Positions 17,554 to 25,704 of a DNA stretch of 64,000 nt are shown piece after piece (within the stretch, counting starts at the first letter, position 1; each line of letters begins with the position of its first letter). The DNA is taken from NCBI GenBank assembly GCA_938082375.1, contig CALKCJ010000018.1:1-64000 (forward strand), given 5' to 3'. The translations under genes were made by a program, and so were the position numbers. The notes beneath the pieces are model-generated. The model made no database searches. It was not told the origin of the DNA and saw only the letters and a program-made list of their open reading frames with translations. The DNA is from an uncultured Thermomicrobiaceae bacterium. GTDB lineage: Bacteria > Chloroflexota > Chloroflexia > Thermomicrobiales > Thermomicrobiaceae.

Positions 17554-18474
17554 ATGGAACGGAGCGCCTTCGAGCTGGAGCCGATCCCACCCTTCCGGCT
17601 CGACCTGACTGTCTGGATCCTGCGCCGCCGTCCGGACAACGTCGTCGACCGCTGGGACGACCAGGTCTACCGGCGCGTGCTGGTGCTCGACGGCGAGCCG
17701 GTCGAGGTGGCCGCCCGGCAGCTCGGGCCAGTGGATTGCCCGCGGTTGGTGGTGGAGCTCGCCGCCAAGCGCCTGCCGGCTGGGGCCGAGGAGCGCGCTG
17801 GCGAGCTGCTGGCCCGGATGCTGGGGCTAGGAGTCGACCTCACCGGCTTCTACCGGCTCGCCGCCGGAGACCCGCGGCTGCGCCCGCTGGTCGAGCGCTT
17901 CCGCGGCGCCAAGCCGACCCGCTACCCGACCGTCTTCGAGGCGCTGGTGAACGCCATCGCCTGCCAGCAGGTTACACTCCGCCTGGGTATCCAGATTCTG
18001 AACCGGCTGGCGCTCGCGCACGGCCTTCGCCATGAAGACGGGGACGGCTCCTACCCGGCCTTCCCGCGCCCGGATCAACTGGTGGGACTGCGGCCGGTGG
18101 CCCTGCGAGCGCTCGGCTTCAGCCGGCAGAAGGCCGAGGCGATCCTCTCGCTGGTCGAGGGACTGATGGCCGGCAGTCTCCGCCTCGACGATCTCGAGCG
18201 ACTCGACGACGCGGCAGTGCAGGAGCGGCTACGAGCGCTGCGGGGCGTCGGACGCTGGACAGCCGAGTACGTGCTGCTGCGTGGCCTGGGGCGCCTGCAC
18301 GTGTTCCCTGGCGACGATGTAGGCGGACAGCGAAACCTCCGGCGGTGGCTGGGTCTCGACGGGCCACTGAGCTACGAGCGCGTGCGGGAGACCCTGGAGC
18401 CCTGGCGGGCATATAGCGGCCTGATCTACTACCACCTGCTGCTGCAGCGGCTCGCGGAGCAGGGCGTACTGTGA
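17554..18474 (+). CDS. DNA-3-methyladenine glycosylase II-like (AlkA family)
   Basis: A 306-residue base-excision repair glycosylase. An AlkA-like N-terminal domain precedes the HhH-GPD module: helix-hairpin-helix LRGVGRWTAEYVLLRGLG (residues about 229-246) followed by the catalytic aspartate region FPGDDVG (D255 aligns with AlkA D238). Earlier, FEALVNAIACQQV is typical of the family. It should remove alkylated purines from DNA. Its stop overlaps the DUF488 start (GTGA), making a two-gene unit. Confidence 0.92.
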   Translation: MERSAFELEPIPPFRLDLTVWILRRRPDNVVDRWDDQVYRRVLVLDGEPVEVAARQLGPVDCPRLVVELAAKRLPAGAEERAGELLARMLGLGVDLTGFYRLAAGDPRLRPLVERFRGAKPTRYPTVFEALVNAIACQQVTLRLGIQILNRLALAHGLRHEDGDGSYPAFPRPDQLVGLRPVALRALGFSRQKAEAILSLVEGLMAGSLRLDDLERLDDAAVQERLRALRGVGRWTAEYVLLRGLGRLHVFPGDDVGGQRNLRRWLGLDGPLSYERVRETLEPWRAYSGLIYYHLLLQRLAEQGVL

Positions 18475-19019
18475 CCGGCCCGGGTGATTCACCTCGAGAA
18501 GGGCTCGTCATCTTCACGATTGGCCACTCGACGTGCTCGCTGGAGGAGTTCATCGGACTTCTCCGGGCGCATGGGGTGACACTGCTGGCCGACGTGCGAA
18601 CAGTGCCGCGCTCCCGTCGCAACCCGCAGTTCAACCGCGAGACGTTGCCGGGAGCGCTGGCGGCGGCCGGGATCGGCTACCGGCATCTCCCGGGCCTCGG
18701 CGGGCTCCGCCGGCCGCGTCCAGATTCGCGGAACCTCGCCTGGGAGAGCGAGAGCTTCCGCGGCTTCGCCGACTACATGGGTACTCCCGAGTTCGAGGGG
18801 GCGCTCGACGAGCTGCTGGAGCTGGCCCGCCGGGAACGGGTGGCGATCATGTGCGCCGAGGCGGTGCCCTGGCGCTGTCACCGCTCGCTGATCGCCGACG
18901 CGCTGGTGGCTCGCGGGGTGAGGGTGGAGCACATCCTCGGCCCGGCCCGCCGCCAGCCGCACGCGCTGACCCGCTTCGCTCGCGTCGAGGGCGGGCGGGT
19001 CGTCTACCCGGCGACCTGA
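18471..19019 (+). CDS. DUF488 family protein
   Basis: A 182-residue DUF488 protein: IFTIGHSTCSLEEFIGLLRA, LLADVRTVPRSRRNPQFN, GFADYMGTPEFEGALDEL and the conserved AIMCAEAVPWRCHRSLIADA (cysteine-containing motif). Function of the family is not established; it is common next to DNA-repair genes. It starts with GTG overlapping the AlkA-like stop, so it is probably co-translated and may act in the same response. Confidence 0.9.
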   Translation: MTGPGDSPREGLVIFTIGHSTCSLEEFIGLLRAHGVTLLADVRTVPRSRRNPQFNRETLPGALAAAGIGYRHLPGLGGLRRPRPDSRNLAWESESFRGFADYMGTPEFEGALDELLELARRERVAIMCAEAVPWRCHRSLIADALVARGVRVEHILGPARRQPHALTRFARVEGGRVVYPAT

Positions 19020-19039
19020 CGCGCGGTGCCTGGTGTGCC

Positions 19040-19792
19040 TCAGCCCCGGCTGAGCGTCCGCTCGGCGATGGCCACCACGTCAGGATATGGGTTGTAGCCG
19101 AGCGAGGCGCCCTCGTAGCGGTAGAGCAAGTCTCCCCGGCGTACCAGCAGGACGGCGACAATGAAGATCGTCCCATCGCTCTCGACCGTGCCCTGCAGCG
19201 CCGCTGTCTCGTCGCCGAGCGGCGGTGCGCTGACCTCGGCCAGATGCCAGCCCTGGCGGGCTTTGGTGCCCTCGCGCTGGAAGCGCAGCGCCTCGCCAGT
19301 GGAGTCTGGGGATCCGTAGCGGCTCACCTGGGCTCGAAAGATGATCATCCGCTGCAGCGCGTCGTTGATGCCCGGCGAGGGGATGGAGAACTCGCGGTAG
19401 GCGGAGCCAGCGAAGCCCCAAGTCAGAAGCCGGTCGAGGTGGGCGCTAGGATCCGGATAGTTAGCCGCGATCTCCGGTGCGGTGACGTCCGGGTCTTCGT
19501 AGTCGAGTGCGAAGCCAGCTGGGAGGTCGGCCAGCCCAGGTAGCCGGTCGAGCAGGCTGGCTGGCGCGGGCGTGGTACCCGGCATGGCCGCTGGGGACGA
19601 GGGGGCGGGCGTCGGGAGTGGCAGCGGCGTGAGGCCCGAGGCGGGCGCCGGCCGGGCAGCGGTCGCGGTGGCCTGGATGGCCGCGACGGCGGTGAGTTCG
19701 GCGCTGCGGGTGGCGGTCGCGGCGGGGTTGGCCGCTGGCCTGGCCTGGCAGGCGGCCAGGAGGATCGCGCTGAGCAGAAGCAGCAGGCGCAT
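19040..19792 (-). CDS. Putative lipoprotein of unknown function
   Basis: A 250-residue exported lipoprotein: signal MRLLLLLSAILLAACQ with a clear lipobox, an Ala/Thr/Pro-rich spacer (residues about 17-75), then a soluble alpha/beta domain (LADLPAGFALDYEDPDVTAP, GDLLYRYEGASLGYNPYPD). Domain not recognised. ATG 19792 follows GGAAAGG; longer readings lose the signal peptide. Converges with DUF488. Confidence 0.8.
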   Translation of the reverse strand: MRLLLLLSAILLAACQARPAANPAATATRSAELTAVAAIQATATAARPAPASGLTPLPLPTPAPSSPAAMPGTTPAPASLLDRLPGLADLPAGFALDYEDPDVTAPEIAANYPDPSAHLDRLLTWGFAGSAYREFSIPSPGINDALQRMIIFRAQVSRYGSPDSTGEALRFQREGTKARQGWHLAEVSAPPLGDETAALQGTVESDGTIFIVAVLLVRRGDLLYRYEGASLGYNPYPDVVAIAERTLSRG

Positions 19793-19959
19793 CGTCGCCT
19801 TTCCGACGCCGGGGTACAACCACACTGGCTGCCATCTTATCGCGTGGGCGGCTTGCCCACATCCGCTCCCCTTGCGTGAAGCCAGGTGTCCCAGTGTCTG
19901 CACAGTTATGTCGATCATAACCTGTTGTTCAGGCAACACTGCGGCCGCAAGTGTGGAGA

Positions 19960-20108
19960 CTACCGGTGATGTGCGCTCCAGGCGTGCCAGACCTGCTCGA
20001 CCCAGTGCCGCACGAGCCCCTGCACGGGCGTCGGTCGCGATGAACGACCCGCTTGGCCCGGCCGACGTTGATGCCGCGCATCAGGGCGACCTGGCGGTCA
20101 TCGCTCAT
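19960..20108 (-). pseudogene. DUF1697 N-terminal fragment
   Basis: Reading from ATG 20108 gives MSDDRQVALMRGINVGRAKR, a clear DUF1697 start (VALLRGINVG), but the similarity stops after about 21 residues instead of about 170. In a neighbouring frame the next bases give GLVRHWVEQVWHAWSAHHR before TAG at 19960, which looks like the end of an unrelated protein. This is best read as a deletion junction. Confidence 0.6.
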
Positions 20109-20128
20109 CGGACTGTCCTCCGCCTCGA

Positions 20129-20649
20129 TCAACACCCGGTCTCGGCAAACTCCGGTGCGTACCGCACCAGGCCTTCCACCCCGCGCAGCGCGCCCGGCTG
20201 CAGCTCGAGTGCCATGAAGGCGTCGCCTACCCCGTATTCGTTGTCCAACCGGTCGGTGCTCGCCGGCACGAAGCCGAACCGCCGGTAGTACCGTGGATCC
20301 TCCAGCAGCACTACGGAGCTGTAGCCGCTCTCCCGGCAGGCTTCCAGCCCCTCGCGGACCAGCCGGGAGCCGATGCTTTGCCGCTGGTACGCGGGGAGGA
20401 CGCCGATCGGCCCGAGCGCGAGCCCCGGATCAGGGTGACAGGCGCAGGGACGATCGTGACGGGCGAGAATGCCGCGTGGCCCACGACCAGCTCCTCGTGG
20501 ACCGCGACTAGCGAGAAGGTCATCCTGCCGGCCCGGCGGAGCAGCTCTACCAGGCGTGCCTCGTCGTTGGGGCTCGGGTGGAACGCCTGCTGGTGTACCG
20601 TTCGGATCGCAGCGCTCTCCCCCGTCCGCTCGGCACAGATCTCAATCAT
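20129..20649 (-). pseudogene. GNAT-family N-acetyltransferase, frameshifted
   Basis: The N-terminal part (from ATG 20649: EICAERTGESAAIRTVHQQA ... VVGHAAFSPVTIV) and the C-terminal part (GLALGPIGVLPAYQRQSIGS, then LVREGLEACRESGYSSVVLL, RYYRRFGFVPAS) are in different frames and meet at about 20421-20432, near a GGGG run. Together they form a complete GNAT acetyltransferase of about 170 residues, with the acetyl-CoA motif A (Q/RxxGxG/S) in the second part. A single-base indel separates them. A sequencing error cannot be excluded for this gene alone. Confidence 0.82.
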
Positions 20650-20859
20650 CGCTGTCGACCTCCTGACGACCGGCTGCTGCTATCAGATTTGGAGGGTGGC
20701 GGTATGACGAGCGCGGGCCGGGTATCATCGCCCCTGCGCCGATTGGTGGGCGCCCGGTAGACTTTCCGCGCTGCCCTCGCTCAGGTTCTTCGCGATCCGC
20801 TGGAGAACCTGTATGGCCGTGAGGTAGTTGGCCTCGCTTACACCCTGGATCGCCCGCCG

Positions 20860-21194
20860 TCAGATCTCTCGTTGTAACGTCAGCGCGTCGGCGTGGACTT
20901 GCCGTCCCCGATCGGTGAGCCGGTAAACGGTCGTGTCTCGCGCTCGATCAGCCCTCGCCCGGCCAGGTGGGCGCTCTGCTCCGCGAGCGACTCGGTGCCG
21001 GCGAAGGGGCGCAGCAGCTCGCCGAGCTGCTCGTGCGTCATTGAGCCGGCCTCGTGCGGCGCGTCGAGGATCTGCCAGCCGGTGCGCCAGAGCCCGTTGG
21101 CTGCCTGCACTTCGTCGATCCGGGCGGTGAGGGCCTCGTCGGCCCGCTTGATCCAGTAGCCGATCGGGAGCTGCGGCTGCTCTCGCTCAGCCAT
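20860..21194 (-). pseudogene. MarR-like transcriptional regulator, frameshifted near its end
   Basis: From ATG 21194 the protein reads LPIGYWIKRADEALTARIDE ... GRGLIER, a MarR-type winged helix. At about 20933-20945 the frame breaks. In the other frame the expected ending continues as DTTVYRLTDRGRQVHADALT then LQREI and TGA at 20860. The unbroken frame instead stops at 20880 after an unrelated 15-residue tail. The wing and last helix are lost from the actual product, so DNA binding is probably impaired. Confidence 0.75.
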
Positions 21195-21269
21195 CACGCG
21201 TGGATTCCTCTCGTCTGGTCGCGGCCTGGGCCGCGAGATGACCACATGTAGGCGGGGCACTGATGGAGC

Positions 21270-22184
21270 TTGAGTATAGCAAGAGGGGGCCCTACACTGG
21301 CGGCGATACGGGACCATGACCACGACGTCCCATACATCCCGACCCGAACCGACCTCTCGCCCGAGGCCGCTGTCGTCCAGGTCGATCTCGATCCGGTCAA
21401 AGAGCGGGTGCCGCTCTGGACGTTCCCTGTGGATCTGCCGGTCAGGGCGGACACCGGACGGGCGCTCGAGCTGATCGCGAGTTACCCCAGCGAGCTGCTT
21501 ACGGATGCCGACCGGCGACGGGTCGAGAGCCGGCGGGCCGAGCTGGCGGCCAGCCATGCTCGGCTGCGCCGGGAGTGGCGCCGCACAGCGCTGGAGCAGG
21601 CGAGCGCCCGGCCGATCGTCCCAGAGTGGCTGGGCTACTGCCTGGAGCAGCTCCGCCGCACGGCTCCCGAGCTCGTCTTCGTCGTGGAAGCGGTTACCAA
21701 CGCGGTGACAATCGCTTGCCAGGTTCAGGTCGCCAAGCACGGCACCTGGTACCAGAGCGGCGGCTCCGGCCTCGGCTGGGGCATCGGCGCGGCGGTGGGA
21801 ATCAAATTGGCACAGCCGGATCGCCCGGTCGTCGCCGTGGTGGGCGATGGGTCGTTCCTCTTCGGCGCGCCAGTCACCACGCTGTGGAGGGCGCTGACGA
21901 GCGGGGCGCCGGTGCTGGTCGTGATCTGCAACAACGCCTGCTATAACGCCACCAAGCAGCCGCTGATCGCCGCCTATCCCGAGGGGTACTCGGTGCGGCT
22001 GGATCGCTCCGTTGGGATCGACCTCGAGCCGGCCCCGCGCTACGATGTCCTGGCGACCTCGGTCGGGGCGTACGGCGAGCGCGTGGAGGAGCTAGCTGAG
22101 GTTCTGCCAGCGCTGGAGCGGGGGCTGGCGCGTGTGCGGGATGGGCAGTCAGCCGTCCTCGATGTGATCCTGGCACATCCGTAG
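21270..22184 (+). pseudogene. ThDP-dependent enzyme, C-terminal half only
   Basis: About 300 residues matching the middle and C-terminal domains of acetolactate-synthase/pyruvate-decarboxylase-type ThDP enzymes: DVPYIPTRTDLSPEAAVVQV and DLDPVKERVPLW (middle domain), then GSGLGWGIGAAVGIKLAQPD, the ThDP/Mg motif VVGDGSFLFG ... ICNNACYN, and a normal C-terminus. The N-terminal PYR domain (about 240 residues), which supplies the catalytic Glu, is missing, and the only start is a TTG without a usable ribosome site. Hence a 5'-truncated relic. Confidence 0.7.
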
Positions 22185-22229
22185 CGACGGGGCGTGGTCG
22201 TCGAGCTGGTGCCCCCGCGGCCAGCTCGC

Positions 22230-23735
22230 TCATTCTGCCTTCAGCGGATCCAACTGATCCGCGGTCGGCTCCGCTCAGCAGAACCATGATTCGGTGAGGC
22301 GTGGTGGCGGGGGACGATGCCCGCGTCGCGGCGGGTCTGCCGGAGGCTCAGTTCCGGCAGCAGCGCAGGCGAGCGCTCGCACCGCGACGAAGGTCACGTA
22401 GTTGTCCCAGCCTTCGCGCGTCGCCCGCTCGACCAGGGCTGCCACCTCACGCTGCAGGCGGTCGACGCGCGGGTCGGGATGGGTCCAGGTATAGGTAAAG
22501 GCGGCCTCGTCGAGCGGGCCGACCCACTCGGCGGCGTCCGGCCGATCGAGCAGCGCCGAGCCCGGCGGCACCAGCAGCCGGATCGAGAGGTGCACTGGGT
22601 CGACGTGCTCGATCAACCCCTGCTCCTCGAGGAAGTCGAGCAGCTCCAGGTAGTCCTCGAGCGTCGTCCACGGCGTGAACGGGAGCAGTGAGGGTCGCAT
22701 GGCGATGCCGGCCTCGTCCAGCACGCGCAGCGCCTCGACGACATCGGCCTTGCGGTGGCCCTTGTCGATCTTCTCCAGCACCAGGTCGCTCGCCGATTCG
22801 ACGGCCGAGACGACGAAGACGCACCCTAGGCGCCGGAACTCGGGGAAGAGCTCGCGGTGGCGCAGGATGTGCTCGATCCGGGTGGTGAAGTCGAAAGTGA
22901 CGTCCGGGAACTCCTCGTGCAGCGCCTGACAGACACGCAGGCTATGCGTGGGGCCGTTAAGGAAGTCGGGGTCGCCGAAGGTGATGTGGCGCACCCCCTG
23001 CCGCACCTGCCGCCGGATATCGGCCAGCACGACCTGGCGCGGGATGGCGAAGAAGCGCCCGCGGTAGACGGGCACGATCGGGCAGTGCAGGCAGGTGTGG
23101 TGGCAGCCGCGGGTCGTCTCGGTGTAGCCGGCCGGCACGGCGCGGCCGTCCATGACCAGGTAGGCGTAGTGGCGCGGCGGCGGCAGATCGGAGCGGTCAG
23201 GCTCCGGGAAGTCGATCCGGGCGAGCGACGGGCCGGCCCGGTGGGCGCGGTCGCTGACGCCGGGTACCGGGCCGGGTTCGCCGCGCTCCAGCGCCTGGAT
23301 CAGGCCGAGCAGCGGTGCCTCGTACTCGCCGCCGATGACGAAGTCGGCCCACTCGCGCAGCAGGTAGTCGGCGTTGAGCCAGGCGTAGAGGCCATAGAAG
23401 CAGAGCAGCGCGCCAGGGTTCCGGCGCCGGATGCGGGCAGCCAGCTCGACACCGAGCCGGAGCGCGGTATGCATCGGGACCGAGATGGCGACCAGCCGCG
23501 CGGCCGCAACGGTCGCGTCGTCCGGTGGGGCGACGGCCGCGTCCACGGCGACCGGCCGGTAGCCGGCACGGCGCAGGTAGGCCAGCGGGAAGGCCAGGTT
23601 GAGCGGCTGGTGGCCCAGCTCGTAGCAGGAGAGTAGCAGGATCGCTCCGGGCGCTTTCAGCTCGCGCGGCATCGGCTGGAGCCGAGCGACCGGCTGGCTG
23701 GCCGCGTCTCGGGTTGTCGTCGACAGCGAGGCCAT
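22230..23735 (-). CDS. B12-binding radical SAM protein with selenocysteine CUAEP tail (UGA recoded)
   Basis: Conventional reading stops at UGA 22277-22275 after ...ESWFC (486 residues). Reading UGA as selenocysteine continues in frame as C-U-A-E-P-T-A-D-Q-L-D-P-L-K-A-E and then TGA at 22230, total 501 residues. CUAEP is the tail that defines the known CUAEP/CCAEP-tail radical SAM family. The N-terminal half has a B12-binding-type Rossmann domain (PLAYLRRAGYRPVAVDAAVA), and the radical SAM cluster is C211, C215, C218 (RGCHHTCLHC). A perfect 7-bp hairpin lies 12 bases after the UGA. ATG 23735 has GAGGAG upstream. Substrate unknown. Selenocysteine machinery must be encoded elsewhere. Confidence 0.85.
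22244..22262 (-). promoter_or_regulatory. SECIS-like hairpin after the in-frame UGA
   Basis: On the transcript: GCGGATC-AGTTG-GATCCGC, a perfect seven-base-pair stem with a five-base loop. It begins 12 bases after the UGA, and the first loop G is 21 bases from it, within the range of known bacterial SECIS elements. CC/GG pairs at 22268-22267 and 22239-22238 could extend the stem past an internal loop. It lies inside the extended coding region, as bacterial SECIS elements do. Confidence 0.7.
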
Positions 23736-23807
23736 GCCTGGACTCCTCGACGGTGAGCGCCGTCGGCACCTAAGGGTAACAGCCGGGGGAGGGAGACCCA
23801 AGGAGCG

Positions 23808-25493
23808 TCAGGTCGGGATGCCGGGGTTGAACTCTTCTCCGGTGACGACCGCATCGCCACCGGAGTAGCCGGCTGCCGCGCCGTCCGCTCGCCAGCAGGC
23901 GCCCCCGCGGAGCAGGCCGGTCTCCTGGTCGATCAGGATGCCGTTCATCCCACCGGCCACTTTCGGAACGATTTGTACCACGTGCCCGCGCCGCTCCAGC
24001 TCGGCCGCCAGCTCCGGGAGGCGGTCGAACCCATGCTCGAGCTCGAGCACCGGCCCACGGTCGAAGAGCCGAGGCGCCTCCACCGCCTCCTGCACACTCA
24101 TGCCGAAATCGACGACGTTGACGATCGCTTGCAGCACCGCGCCGAAGATGCGCACGCCGCCAGGCGTGCCGATCGCCAGCAGTGGCTTCCCCGCTTTGAG
24201 GACGATGGTGGGCGACATCGAGGAGAGGATGCGCTTGCCCGGGGCGATCGAGTTGGTGCGGCCCGGGGTCGGATCCATCAGCTTCATGCAGTTGTTGAGG
24301 AGCATCCCGGTTCGGGGTATTGTGACTTTCGATCCGAATGCGCTGTTCAGCGTCTGCGTCGCCGAGACCACGTTCCCCTCGGCATCCACGGCACAGCAGT
24401 GAGTCGTGCAGGCCCCTTCCCCGTCCGGCGCGATCCCGGCCGCGTACTGTTGGGCCCGTCCCAAGTCGATCTGCGCCCGCCGCTCGGCGGCGTAGTCCTT
24501 GGATATGAGCCACTCGACCGGTACCTGTACCCGCTCGGGGTCGGCGAGGTAGCGGGCGCGGTCGGCGAAGGCGATCTTCATCGTCTCGGCGATCAGGTGC
24601 ACGGTGTCGGGCGTGCCGAAGCCCATGGCCGCGAGGTCGAACCCTTCGAGGATGTTCAGCATCTGGACGATGTGGACGCCGCCAGAGGAAGCTGGCCCCA
24701 TCGAGACGATCTCGCAGCCTCGGTAGGTGCCGCGTACCGGCTCGCGCTCATAGACGCGGTAGCGCGCCAGATCGTCCAGTGTGACCAGCCCGCCGTGGAG
24801 CGCCATGTCGCGCGCGACCGCCTGGCCGAGCGGGCCGTCGTAGAGGTAGCCGACACCCTCAGTAGCGATGCACGCAAGGGTAGTCGCGTAGTCGGGGCGG
24901 CAGAGAACGGAGCCGACCGGCGCGGGCACGCCCCCTGGCAGGAAAACCTCGGCCGAGGCGGGGAAGCGACGGAGCGCGTCCGCGCACAGCCGGATGAACC
25001 CATGGAGGTATGGGCTGACTCGGAAGCCCTGGCGCGCATAGCGCACCGCTGGCTCCAGCACGACCGCCAGTGGGAGGCGGCCATAGCGCTCGAGCGCCGT
25101 CGTCCAGCCGAGCAGGCTGCCAGGTGTGGCCACGGCCAGGTAGCCGGTATCGTTGAGCCCGCCCTCCACCTCATTGTCCAGCGAGCCGGGGATCGGCACG
25201 TACATGTCCTCGCGCGCCGCCAGTGGCACGACGGCGTAGTTGTCGATCGTCATCAGCCTGCCGTCGGCGAGCCGGATGGTGAAGAAGCCGGCTCCGAAGA
25301 TCGAGACCATCATCGGCTCGACCACCGAGAGCGCGAACAGCGTCGCCACCGCGGCGTCGATCGCGTTACCGCCCCGCATCAGCATCTCGACGCCGGCCAG
25401 CGAGGCCAGCGGGTGGTTCGCGGTTACCATTCCCAGCGAGGCGGTCGCCTCGCGCTTGATCGTCGGTCGGCCAGTTGCACCCTTCTCACGCAT
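23808..25493 (-). CDS. ggt: Gamma-glutamyltransferase
   Basis: A 561-residue member of the Ntn-hydrolase gamma-glutamyltranspeptidase family, made as a precursor that self-cleaves at the catalytic threonine. T363 (GACTTHCCAVDAEGNVVSAT) is the predicted nucleophile and new N-terminus of the small subunit. Other family blocks: GGNAIDAAVATLFALSVVEP near the start, GMLLNNCMKLMD, and SSMSPTIV ... IGTPGG. It cleaves or transfers the gamma-glutamyl group of glutathione-like substrates. No signal peptide is visible, so it is probably cytoplasmic. The alternative upstream starts add an unrelated basic segment; ATG 25493 is preferred. Confidence 0.92.
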   Translation of the reverse strand: MREKGATGRPTIKREATASLGMVTANHPLASLAGVEMLMRGGNAIDAAVATLFALSVVEPMMVSIFGAGFFTIRLADGRLMTIDNYAVVPLAAREDMYVPIPGSLDNEVEGGLNDTGYLAVATPGSLLGWTTALERYGRLPLAVVLEPAVRYARQGFRVSPYLHGFIRLCADALRRFPASAEVFLPGGVPAPVGSVLCRPDYATTLACIATEGVGYLYDGPLGQAVARDMALHGGLVTLDDLARYRVYEREPVRGTYRGCEIVSMGPASSGGVHIVQMLNILEGFDLAAMGFGTPDTVHLIAETMKIAFADRARYLADPERVQVPVEWLISKDYAAERRAQIDLGRAQQYAAGIAPDGEGACTTHCCAVDAEGNVVSATQTLNSAFGSKVTIPRTGMLLNNCMKLMDPTPGRTNSIAPGKRILSSMSPTIVLKAGKPLLAIGTPGGVRIFGAVLQAIVNVVDFGMSVQEAVEAPRLFDRGPVLELEHGFDRLPELAAELERRGHVVQIVPKVAGGMNGILIDQETGLLRGGACWRADGAAAGYSGGDAVVTGEEFNPGIPT

Positions 25494-25704
25494 CGTTCGT
25501 GCTCGATCCCCCCACAGGACTCGTAGCCGCGCCGGTCGCGCCAGTGCACGATACGCCTTGAAGGCGCGACGAGCAAGACGGCGTTGGGTCGCGCTTTCGG
25601 AGCGACGGGGGCTTGCGTGTGTACAGGCCGTCTGAGAGCGCCAGGATGGTACGATGGCAGGGGAGCGGGCTGGCAGGCGTGCGACGTGCCAGTGGAGATC
25701 GCGG

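Noticed and set aside
22275-22277. Ordinary stop codon for the radical SAM gene
   Set aside because: The bases after it preserve the family's AEP tail in frame and form a SECIS-like hairpin, which chance would rarely give.
23973-25526. 517-codon open frame opposite ggt
   Set aside because: The opposite strand encodes a clear gamma-glutamyltransferase with catalytic Thr; the frame has antisense-type composition.
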